IMG/VR virus record: IMGVR_UViG_3300044846_001082
Location: 1 to 33,030 of that record
DNA length: 33,030 nucleotides
Source: a virus
Reading direction: 5' to 3' (one strand)
The stretch's first letter is position 1. Every line of letters starts with the position of its first letter. A model generated the notes under the pieces. The model searched no databases, was not told the DNA's origin, and worked only from the letters and a program-made list of their open reading frames with translations. The translations under genes and the position numbers were made by a program. This document shows positions 13,726 through 21,900 of this stretch, piece by piece.

Positions 13726-14994
13726 ATGTTTTTAAGCCCTATAGATTTTACAGGAAAGTACGAAATAAGTACGGGTATGTACGATACTAATAAGTTACAA
13801 GACTATATAGATCGTTACGAGCCTAGCTATTTACGGCAACTTTTCGGCGTAACTATGTATAACGAGTTTATAGCCGATCTAGACGTAAATAACTTACCGC
13901 AAAGCCCTAACTATTTAAAGCTATACTATCCTTTTGCCGAGGACGTAACGCCGTATAATCTTTTAGAAAGTAGAGGGCTTTTAGATATGCTTAAAGGCTT
14001 TATTTATTTTGAGTACTATAAAGATCTGGTAAACCTAGCTACGCCTTACGGCGGGGTAAAGCCAAACGCTGAAAATTCGACTATAGTAGGTACTACGTCT
14101 AGTACTATGTATACGCGATATAACGACGCGGTAAAAACGTACAAAGCTATACGCCACTATATACACCTTAATACGCCAGTAGAAACGGGCCAGCTAGTAG
14201 CGGTTAGTATTGCTAACGCTGGGACTGGCTACGTAACTGGTACTAATATCTTAGTACCTTACTCTACTACCCCTATTTATGTAGGGGGCGTAGATACCTT
14301 TACACCTACGGCCCTAGGTACTGGTTATACCAGCGCTACAGGGGTAGTAGTTAACGGGGGTACTGGTACGGGGTTAATAGTGGATATAGTAGACGACGGC
14401 GCGGGCGGTATAGCGACTATTACAATAGTAGACGCTGGTACTGGTTACACTATGGGCGATAGCCTTATTATTTCTGGCGGTAATAACGACGCTACTATTA
14501 ACGTAGATAGCGTTACGTATACCAGCCAGATAACGACGCCACCAGCTAACGGGGTAGACGCTACTATAGATATAGAGGCGACGCCTATAGGCGGTATAGA
14601 AAGTACGGCCCTATTAACGGCGGGTACTGGCTATACGGCTGGTATCTATCCAGTAACAGGCGGTACGGGCGCGGGGGCTATGGTAGAAATAAGCGACGAC
14701 GGCCTAGGCGGGGTTTCTAGCGTAACGATCTTAGAGGCTGGCGCTGGTTACACTATTTTAGACGTACTAACTATAGACGGCGGTAACCAAGACGCTACTA
14801 TAGAGGTTAGTAATATCTTAATAGGCGAAATAACTAGCGTAACTATTAATACTGGCGGGCTATACTATGCGATTAACGACCTTTTAGACGTAAGCGCTGG
14901 TAATAACGACGCCCAGCTATTAGTAACGTACGTAGGTATAGGGGACTATAAGAACTTTAACGGGGTAGAAAAGCTATATACGTACTGGATATGA
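13726..14994 (+). CDS. Head-tail connector protein with inserted GTGY beta-repeat domain
   Basis: 422 residues. Residues 1-155 (FTGKYEISTGMYDTNKLQDY... YNDAVKTYKAIRHYIHL) and the last about 15 (YKNFNGVEKLYTYWI) look like the two ends of a single Bacteroidota phage adaptor protein. Between them, residues about 156-405 hold about six Gly/Thr-rich repeats with a GTGY-type core (AGTGYVTG, LGTGYTSA, AGTGYTMGD, AGTGYTAG, AGAGYTILD and a degenerate last one), often followed by GGNNDAT. Such repeats occur in surface-exposed virion proteins. The domain is probably an insertion displayed on the particle. Confidence 0.75.
   Translation: MFLSPIDFTGKYEISTGMYDTNKLQDYIDRYEPSYLRQLFGVTMYNEFIADLDVNNLPQSPNYLKLYYPFAEDVTPYNLLESRGLLDMLKGFIYFEYYKDLVNLATPYGGVKPNAENSTIVGTTSSTMYTRYNDAVKTYKAIRHYIHLNTPVETGQLVAVSIANAGTGYVTGTNILVPYSTTPIYVGGVDTFTPTALGTGYTSATGVVVNGGTGTGLIVDIVDDGAGGIATITIVDAGTGYTMGDSLIISGGNNDATINVDSVTYTSQITTPPANGVDATIDIEATPIGGIESTALLTAGTGYTAGIYPVTGGTGAGAMVEISDDGLGGVSSVTILEAGAGYTILDVLTIDGGNQDATIEVSNILIGEITSVTINTGGLYYAINDLLDVSAGNNDAQLLVTYVGIGDYKNFNGVEKLYTYWI
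14191..14940 (+). repeat. GTGY-type protein repeats within the connector gene
   Basis: The coding region of about six degenerate repeats alternates a GTGY turn with GG(N)NDAT or GGTGTG/GGTGAG blocks. The DNA is repetitive only in short words (such as GGTACTGG), showing old protein-level duplication and not a recent tandem expansion. Confidence 0.7.
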
Positions 14995-15683
14995 GCCAAG
15001 AAATAGAAATAACGCAAATTATAGAGGGCCTAGTAGAGGCTATACCGCTAACTATTACAGGGGTATACGATCCTATTAACCTTTATACAAGCGTTTGTAG
15101 TACGGCTTGGCTTAGGGTAGGTAAAAAGATATACGACGCGACGGGTAACGAGTTTACTATTACAGAAATAGAAACCGATACGTATATAAAAGCGGTTAAT
15201 ACAGACGGGTTAACCTTGGACGGCGTTATAACTATTTACGAGCCTTTATTTATATCTGGTACTAAAATGGCTACTAGCTTAGAATTTACTAAAATTAGTA
15301 AAGACGTAATAGCTAAGACGCCCCTAATATGGTTAGTAGAGTTTATACGCCTACAGAAATACGGCCGAGAAAGCGCGCTAGACTTTAGTACTGAGTTACG
15401 TATATTTTTCTTAGATGAAACTAATATACTAAACTATAAGACTAAGGACCATAGGCTAAACGTAGTTAACCCTATGGGTAAATTATTAGACGCCTTTATT
15501 AATGTACTTAGAAACGATAGGCGCTTTAAACGGGTAGACGAGTACGAGGTACTTACTTTTAGCCGTTTCGGAACTGAAACAGACGCGGGGGCTTTTCAAA
15601 ACATACTAGACGCTAACCTAAGCGGGTTAGAGCTACGTATTACTTTAGAAATGTATAAAGAAAATTGTAAAAATTGTAATTAA
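14991..15683 (+). CDS. Neck or tail-completion protein, unknown family
   Basis: 230 residues. The N-terminal third is beta-rich (ITQIIEGLVEAIPLTITGVYD... GNEFTITEIETDTYIKAV), followed by a mixed region with IWLVEFIRLQKYGRESALDF and a C-terminal ELRITLEMYKENCKNCN. Position between the connector and the likely major tail protein suggests a neck or tail terminator role. The 4-nt ATGA overlap with the connector stop indicates coupling. Confidence 0.6.
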   Translation: MSQEIEITQIIEGLVEAIPLTITGVYDPINLYTSVCSTAWLRVGKKIYDATGNEFTITEIETDTYIKAVNTDGLTLDGVITIYEPLFISGTKMATSLEFTKISKDVIAKTPLIWLVEFIRLQKYGRESALDFSTELRIFFLDETNILNYKTKDHRLNVVNPMGKLLDAFINVLRNDRRFKRVDEYEVLTFSRFGTETDAGAFQNILDANLSGLELRITLEMYKENCKNCN

Positions 15684-15710
15684 TTAAAAACTTAAAAAAA
15701 AATAGAAATT

Positions 15711-16619
15711 ATGGCACTAGGTTGTAATTGTAACGCGGGACTATCCAATACAGGACGCCCGAACTGCTTACCGATCCAATCGGTAACGAGTAAACTAATT
15801 TTAGTACCCATTAAACAAACAGACGGCACGCTAAACGGCGTAGATCTTACCCTACCTGTACCAGTATGGGACAACTTAATTAACGAGGTAGACGCTAGCG
15901 CGCGCTGGTTTCCTTTACCAACGTTTGAAAATGTAGAACTAGCTAAGGCCGAAAGTCAATTTGAAGAGGCTAATAGCGGGCGTATGGTATTTTTACGCCA
16001 AGGTAAAAGATCCTTTAGCGGGGAACTTTGGGCCGAGGACTCTAGCCCTCAGCTATTAGGAAAACTACAAAATAATCGTTGTGTAGATTTCGGCGTATAT
16101 ATCGTAGACGTTAACGGGAATTTAGTAGGTAGTAAAGTAGGTAACTTTTTGTACCCTATCCCTGTAGATAACCCTAGTTTCGATCCTAAATATATGTTCG
16201 CTACAGATAGTACTATTTCTAAAATTATGGTAGCTTTTGATTTCGATAGACTTTTTGACGAGGGTACTATGTATATGATTACGCCAGACGAGGCGGGGGT
16301 AAACTTTAACGATCTTACAGGTTTAGTAGACGTTAACTTTTTAAACCTAACGCAACTAGCTAACACTAGCGTAGATTTCGATAATAGCCTAGACTATGGT
16401 ACGGCTTATAACCCTATTAAGTTTAAAGGGGCTACGTTATCCGATTACCAGCTATATAATAATACTACGGCTACGATCGAAACGGGCTGGACTATTACGG
16501 AAAACTTACCAGTAGAGGCTAACTATACTTTAGCTTTTCCTTTCGTAACTGGCGAAAGCTATACTATTAGTATCGTTCGTTTAGGATACGACGGCGAAAT
16601 TACCTTTATCGCGTCTTAA
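15711..16619 (+). CDS. Likely major tail (tube) protein
   Basis: 302 residues, beginning with a Cys-rich MALGCNCNAGLSNTGRP. It is beta-rich with ASARWFPLPTFENVELAKAES and a FLRQGKRSFSGELWAEDSSP stretch, followed after residue about 200 by what looks like an added Ig-like domain (GWTITENLPVEANYTLAFPF... ITFIAS). The size, single copy before the tape measure region, a very A-rich initiation region (nine A before the ATG) and capsid-like milder codon use support a highly expressed tube protein. The family was not confirmed. Confidence 0.65.
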   Translation: MALGCNCNAGLSNTGRPNCLPIQSVTSKLILVPIKQTDGTLNGVDLTLPVPVWDNLINEVDASARWFPLPTFENVELAKAESQFEEANSGRMVFLRQGKRSFSGELWAEDSSPQLLGKLQNNRCVDFGVYIVDVNGNLVGSKVGNFLYPIPVDNPSFDPKYMFATDSTISKIMVAFDFDRLFDEGTMYMITPDEAGVNFNDLTGLVDVNFLNLTQLANTSVDFDNSLDYGTAYNPIKFKGATLSDYQLYNNTTATIETGWTITENLPVEANYTLAFPFVTGESYTISIVRLGYDGEITFIAS

Positions 16620-16620
16620 T

Positions 16621-17064
16621 ATGGATAAGGTAAAAAAAATAGAGTTTAACGAGGTTTCTATGCGCGAAATACGCGACGTAAAAGAGGCTTTAGAGATCTT
16701 TCTAGAGCAAGGCTACGGCTATAAGCAAATAGTAAAAGCGTACTTTGAGGCTTACGAAATTAGCGACGGGCGCGGTAATACGTTTAGCGTAGCGCCTTAC
16801 GCTGGTAAGGACCTTAACGAGGTATACGATAACTTACCTAACAACTTTAAGCAAGCCCTACCTTTACAGGTAGTAAAAAAACAGGCTATGTTATTTACTG
16901 AGTTAGTTAAAGAAAGCGAAAAGCAAGGTAAGCCTTTAAAAGAGGTAGCTAAAGAGTACTTTAGACCTAGACCAGATAGCGACGTACGCCCGCCTTTCGA
17001 CGGCGACGTACGCCCGCCTTTTGATCGCGAAATAAATACACCTTTAGAAGAGGCGCAAGCGTAA
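16621..17064 (+). CDS. Possible tail assembly protein with DVRPPFD repeat tail
   Basis: 147 residues starting one base after the tail protein stop. The N-terminal 110 residues are helical (MREIRDVKEALEIFLEQGYGYKQIVKAYFEAYEI... PLQVVKKQAMLFTELVKE). The C-terminus holds two copies of DVRPPFD(G/R) from a 24-bp tandem repeat. Location between tube and tape measure is where tail assembly chaperones are encoded, but I see no slippery sequence that would give a programmed frameshift. A strong terminator follows. Confidence 0.55.
   Translation: MDKVKKIEFNEVSMREIRDVKEALEIFLEQGYGYKQIVKAYFEAYEISDGRGNTFSVAPYAGKDLNEVYDNLPNNFKQALPLQVVKKQAMLFTELVKESEKQGKPLKEVAKEYFRPRPDSDVRPPFDGDVRPPFDREINTPLEEAQA
16981..17028 (+). 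repeat. 24-bp tandem repeat, two units
   Basis: Units 16981-17004 and 17005-17028 share 20 of 24 bases, including an identical first 17 bases (GACGTACGCCCGCCTTT), and encode DVRPPFDG and DVRPPFDR. Copy number may vary between relatives. Confidence 0.85.
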
Positions 17065-17090
17065 AAAAACGCAAACCAATAAACGAAAAG

Positions 17091-17124
17091 GGGGGCTATC
17101 TAGTAGGTAGCCCTCTTTTTTTTT
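17091..17124 (+). terminator. Rho-independent terminator after the head/tail-tube genes
   Basis: The left arm 17091-17100 (GGGGGCTATC) pairs with 17106-17115 (GGTAGCCCTC), with two G-U wobbles and a 5-nt loop, followed by nine T. It should stop or reduce transcription before the tape measure region. Confidence 0.88.
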
Positions 17125-17155
17125 GATCCTGTAGGCCCTGTAAATACTGGCTTTT

Positions 17156-17188
17156 AAAAAAAACTTTAAAAAAAAACTACTTTTTTTT
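17156..17188 (+). promoter_or_regulatory. Phased A/T tracts upstream of promoter copy 4
   Basis: There is an A8 run (17156-17163), an A9 run (17168-17176) and a T8 run (17181-17188), with centres about 12-13 bp apart, just upstream of the -33 box. They could form an UP-like element or curved DNA that strengthens the promoter. Confidence 0.45.
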
Positions 17189-17198
17189 GCTTTAGTAC

Positions 17199-17256
17199 TT
17201 GTTATATTAAATTAAATTTCTACATTTGTAAGGTGAAACAATTAAAAAATAACAAA
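17199..17256 (+). promoter_or_regulatory. Repeated promoter-leader module, copy 4
   Basis: TTG is at 17199-17201, with a 19-nt spacer, -7 box TACATTTG at 17221-17228, TAAG, then the leader from 17233 to ATG 17257. The last bases before the ATG are AACAAA in place of AACGTA or AACGCT. The spacer is nearly identical to that of copy 1. Confidence 0.82.
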
Positions 17257-17790
17257 ATGAAAACGCAAAATTTTAAACAAACGTACAAAGTAGGTCAAGC
17301 GGGTAGCTTTATTAACCAACTAATGAGTAATAACGAAAGCGCGCCAGTAGTAGGCGACTGGGCTACTATTTGCTTTTATAGCGATCGCGACGTATGTAAA
17401 GTAGTAGAGGTTACTAACGGCGGGGCGCGCGCGGTTGTAGAAATGTATAGTACTAGCGCTACAGAAGAGGGCCGTAAAATTGGTATGGGCCACCAAGACT
17501 GGCAACACGAGCCTACAGGCGCTTACGAAACTTACGTATATCGTCGCGGGGCTTGGTATACTGAGGGTTACGAGGTAGTATTTACTAAAGAATTTATCGC
17601 TAAGGCCGAGGCTGAGGGTAACGCTTGGGCTTTATGGCGTAGCCTTACCGAGGACCAGTATACGGCGATCTACGGCGACGACTGCCGACCTCAAAACGTA
17701 GTAGAGGGTATTACTAAAATGAAAAAAACATACTCTAAGGTACGCGTAATGTTTGGCGTATGTAACTACCACTACGACTGGTCCTTTTAA
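17257..17790 (+). CDS. Moron-like protein with its own promoter and terminator, unknown function
   Basis: 177 residues, about 20 kDa, soluble, rich in Trp, Tyr and Gly (VGDWATICFYSDRDVCKVVEV... RGAWYTEGYEVVFTKEF... NYHYDWSF). No family is recognised. It is flanked by terminators at 17091 and 17813 and driven by the same promoter-leader module as early genes, yet lies inside the late structural operon. That is the layout of a moron: a gene expressed independently, often in lysogens or early infection, for host fitness or defence. The start is ATG 17257; GTG 17233 belongs to the leader. Confidence 0.75.
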   Translation: MKTQNFKQTYKVGQAGSFINQLMSNNESAPVVGDWATICFYSDRDVCKVVEVTNGGARAVVEMYSTSATEEGRKIGMGHQDWQHEPTGAYETYVYRRGAWYTEGYEVVFTKEFIAKAEAEGNAWALWRSLTEDQYTAIYGDDCRPQNVVEGITKMKKTYSKVRVMFGVCNYHYDWSF

Positions 17791-17812
17791 GGGCTAGTTT
17801 TATATAACGAAT

Positions 17813-17837
17813 AAGGGGGCGCTAAGCCCCTTTTTTT
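17813..17837 (+). terminator. Rho-independent terminator after the moron-like gene
   Basis: GGGGC (17816-17820) pairs with GCCCC (17826-17830), extended outward by A-T pairs into the T-run; the loop is GCTAA. Seven T follow. Confidence 0.88.
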
Positions 17838-17865
17838 ATGCTATTAAACTTTTAGTATTTTTATG

Positions 17866-17873
17866 TAACTTTG
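17866..17873 (+). promoter_or_regulatory. -7 box TAACTTTG restarting tail-gene transcription
   Basis: It follows a terminator, so a new promoter is expected here. The box ends 3 nt before the ATG at 17877, implying a leaderless or near-leaderless mRNA. No TTG is seen at the usual -33 spacing. Confidence 0.5.
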
Positions 17874-17876
17874 TGT

Positions 17877-18365
17877 ATGGCAACTATGCGAGAAACGCCC
17901 CTAGGGTTACACTTAAAACGGGTACGATCCTTTACTAACGAGGATCTATTTAAAATAGTGTTTACTAGGCCAGACGTAACGCGCGTAGTAATAGAGCTAA
18001 ATAGGCTTAGGTTACAAAAGGGGTTAACTACTAAAGGTAATAAGATTAAAAACCTTAAAACAGGTACTAGTAGTTATACAAAAGCGACCGAGGCGATATA
18101 TAGACAAATAGGTAGGCGGGTAGTAGCTGGTAGTAATTATACTATGAAATACCGAGGCGATTTTTACGATAGTATACGCGTAAATAATGTAACGGGGTTT
18201 AATTTCGACGTACTAGCCGATCCTATTAAAGACGACGGGACTAACCTATACGAGGTTTACGGCCAGTTTTTAATAGGCGCAAGCGAGGCCGATCTAAACG
18301 TACTTAGATCTTACGTAATACCTATAATGCAAAATATAACGCTAAGTAGATACCTTACCCTTTAA
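17877..18365 (+). CDS. Tail-completion-like protein, unknown family
   Basis: 162 residues from ATG 17877; a second in-frame ATG is at 17886. The open frame upstream to a TTG at 17871 lies in the promoter box and is rejected. Basic and mostly helical, with an EAIYRQIGRRVVAGSNYTMKYRGDFYDSIRVNNVTG segment that resembles virion morphogenesis/minor tail proteins. The next gene starts one base after its stop. Confidence 0.6.
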   Translation: MATMRETPLGLHLKRVRSFTNEDLFKIVFTRPDVTRVVIELNRLRLQKGLTTKGNKIKNLKTGTSSYTKATEAIYRQIGRRVVAGSNYTMKYRGDFYDSIRVNNVTGFNFDVLADPIKDDGTNLYEVYGQFLIGASEADLNVLRSYVIPIMQNITLSRYLTL

Positions 18366-18366
18366 A

Positions 18367-18927
18367 ATGAATATAGGCCAGAAAATAGTAATTTTATTTA
18401 AGCACGTACTAAAGAGTAAAAAGCCCAGACTAAAAGCTAGGGCCAAATTATACTATTTAGATCTGGCTAGTTTACCCTTAAAGAACTGGGTAGAAATACA
18501 AAAAAATAACCTTACTAAAACTAGGCGAGGTAGGCGAGGTAGCGAAATAGAGGACCAGCTAGCCTACGAGGATCTAAACGACGAGTATATAAACAGGTAC
18601 GGCCTAGATAAGTACTATTTAAAGCTACTTAAATTACTCAAAGTAAAAGCTATGGCCGAGCTAGACTATATACTAACAGGCGACCGCCGTAAGCTAACAG
18701 AAATAGAAATAAAAGAGGCCGATCTTAAAGTAATGCTTACTACCAAAGGTACGGGCCTTACTATAGAGGCCAGCCTTATACATATTAGTAAATTTCTGGG
18801 CGTTTGGGTTAACGTAAATACTATTACTACCCTAGAGTATTACGATCTATTAGGCGAGCTAGAGCGATATACAAAAGCGACAAGCGAAAAAATAAACCAA
18901 ACTAAACGAAATGGCAAAAATAAGTAG
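18367..18927 (+). CDS. Helical protein preceding the tape measure, unknown function
   Basis: 186 residues, Lys/Leu-rich and predicted almost entirely helical (NLTKTRRGRRGSEIEDQ... YYLKLLKLLKVKAMAELDYI... LIHISKFLGVWVNV). It overlaps the tape measure start by 17 nt. Size, composition and position suit a tail assembly chaperone that coats the tape measure protein, but no family is recognised and no frameshift signal is seen. Confidence 0.55.
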   Translation: MNIGQKIVILFKHVLKSKKPRLKARAKLYYLDLASLPLKNWVEIQKNNLTKTRRGRRGSEIEDQLAYEDLNDEYINRYGLDKYYLKLLKLLKVKAMAELDYILTGDRRKLTEIEIKEADLKVMLTTKGTGLTIEASLIHISKFLGVWVNVNTITTLEYYDLLGELERYTKATSEKINQTKRNGKNK

Positions 18928-21900
18928 TAAAGATATATTTACTAACCCAGATATATACGCGGGGGTACGCAAAAGCGCCCAGCAAACGCTAAAGCTATTA
19001 GACGCTATAGATAAGAAATTTAAGGCCCAAGCTACTACCCTTAAAAAAACTTTAGGCGGGGTTAAATTTGATAATACGAAAAGTATAAACGAGTTTTTAA
19101 AAGCCATAAACGAGGTTAATAAGATCCAGCAACAAGCCCTAAAAGTTAACCAAGCGCGCCAGCGATCGCAAGACGCCTTAAATAAGACTTTAGCCAGCGC
19201 TACGAAATTAGAGCGCGAGCGATCTAAGACGCAAGAGCAAAGCAATAAAACGCAAATAAGCGCCGAGCGTCTAGAACAAACTAGAATAAATACAAAGCGT
19301 AAACTAATACAAGAGCAAGAGCGCGAGGCTAAGGCCCAAGCTAAGGCCCAAAAGGCCCAGCAAGACGCTAATAGCGCCTATAAGCAACTAGAAATAAATA
19401 CTAGAAACCTTAAAAACCAAAGTAAAGAGCTAGGCGCTCAGCTACTTAAATTAGAGCAAGAGGGTAAAAAAGGTAGTAAAGTCTGGCTAGATACTAAAAT
19501 TAAGTACGACCAAGTAACCGCCAGCGCCTCTAAAATGGACGCCCAGCTAAAAAAACTGGATAAAGCCGTAGGCGATAACTTTAGAAACGTAGGTAACTAC
19601 CAAAGCGCGCTAAGCGGGCTTAACGGGGTTATGGCTACTTTCGGGGCTAGTTTCGGCTTAGCTCAAATTTTCGATAAGGCTAGTAGCTCAGTTATGAATT
19701 TTGAACAAGCTAACGCTACTTTAAGCGCGGTACTAGGTAAGACGCGCGCCGAAACTGGCGACCTACAGAAAATACAAAGGGAACTAGGTAAAACGTCTGG
19801 CTATACGGCCAGCCAAGTAGGCGAGCTACAGATAGAGCTAGCCCGTTTAGGGTTTACCGAGGACGATATAAAGAGCGCTACTAATAGCGTTTTAATGTTA
19901 GCTAAAGCGTCTGGTAGCGAGCTAGGTAGAGCCTCAGAGGTAGCGGGTGCAACTTTACGAGGGTTTGGCCTTAGTACGTCCGAAACCCAGCGCGTAGTAG
20001 ATACTATGGCTAAAAGTTTCGATATATCGGCGCTAGGTATGGAAAATTTCGCCGAGGCTATGAAATACGTAGCCCCTGTAGCAAAAGCGGCTGGTGTATC
20101 TTTAGAAGAAACTACGGCTATGTTAGGCGTACTTAGTAACGTAGGTATATCTGGTAGTATGGCTGGTACGTCTTTACGCCAGATCTTTAGCCAGTTATCG
20201 GGCGAGGGTAAAACGCTTACGCAAGCGCTAGAGGATCTTAGTAAAAAAGGCCTAGATCTAGCGGGCGCTGAGGACGAGGTAGGACGTAACGCGAAAACGG
20301 CCCTACTAGCTTTAACAGATAATACCGAGGGTATTAAGTCTATGAGCGCCGAGCTAGTTAACGCCGAGGGTAGCGCCTATAAAACTGCTACGACTATGAG
20401 CGATACTTTAGGGGGTAGTTTAGCTAAATTAGGCGGGGCTTTTGAGGGTTATATATTAGACGTTAACGAAAGTAGCGGGGCTAGTAGCTCGTTACGCGAG
20501 GCTATAGACTGGCTTACTAAAAACCTTACCACTATATTAGATACGATCCTATTACTAGCCGAGTTATTCGTAAAATATAAGGCCGTAGTAATTACCACTA
20601 CCCTAGCTAATAAATTAATGGCTAGTAGCTTTATTACCGCTAGTAGAGGCGCTGGCCTTTTACCTACGGCTATGAATACCGCAAAGGGGGCTTTTCAAGC
20701 CTTTAATACTGCTATAAAAAGTAATATAATAGGTATAGTAGTAGTATTATTATACGAGCTATATAACGCGCTAACCTCAGTACAAAGCGCCAGCGATCTA
20801 GCCAGCGACTTTAACGACCGCGTAGCCGAAAGTATGGCTAATATACAGGTAGAGGCCGTAAAAGAGCGCCAAAACTTAGATATGTTAGTAAACGCTATTA
20901 AAAAGACTAACTACGGGACGGCCGAGCGTACTAAATTAATAGATAGCCTAAACGCGAAATATAAGACTAACCTAAAAGATACTAAAGACGACGTAAAATT
21001 TCAAGCCTTACTAGCTGGCGCGTATAAAACGGCTAACGACCAGATAACTAAGAAAATAGCTTTAATGGAACTACAGGCCAAGTTTCAACTATACACCCAA
21101 GAAATAGTAAAGCTAGAGGCCGAAAACTTAAAGCTAGCCCAAAAGTCTAGGGACGCTTGGGGGCAAAACGCCTTTACTGAGTTTATACAGGGTTTCGGCT
21201 GGTACGACGAAACTAGGGGCTACTTAGACGCGCAAAGGGGCGAAAATACTAAATTTCTACAAACGCTAACCGCTGAGCAAGCTAAACTAAAAAAGCAACT
21301 AGAGAAAACCCTAGCCGAAACGCAAGACGAAAGCGTAATAAATAGTATACTAGGGCAAATAGACGACGTAGATAAAGCGACTACAGACTACGGCGGTACT
21401 CTAGATAAGACTACGCCGAAAACTAGAGAATTTAACTACGAGTTAAAAAAAGAAAACGAGTATCTAAGTAAGCAAAGGGACTTATTACAAGAGCTAAACG
21501 TGCTTTTACAGGATCGCGGTATACTACAGGCTACAGATAAACTAGATACTATGCTAGGCGACGCCCTAGAGCGAGTTAAAAAAACTGGCGAAACTTTTAC
21601 CTACGTTATAGATCCAGAAAGTAACCTACAAATAGATCCTATTATAGAGCAAATAGAAACTATTACCACTATAACAAAAGAGGCCGAGGCCCAGCGTACT
21701 AAATTCGCTATAGAGGGTATAGAGCTAAAATATAAAGCCGAGTACGAGGCTAAGAAAAAACTAGCCGAGGATAACTATAAGGATACGCTAAAAGATATAA
21801 ACGACGAAATAAAAGCCGTTAAAGAGGGTATAGCCGAGGGTACAGAAACTACCCAGACGCTAACCAATTTAACTAAAGAAAAAAAGCGTATAGAGGCCGA

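Noticed and set aside
17041-17100. Programmed frameshift joining the 16621 gene to a downstream frame (tail chaperone G/GT style)
   Set aside because: An A7 run lies at the stop codon, but the alternative frame runs only through the terminator hairpin and ends at a TGA, so there is no plausible extension product.
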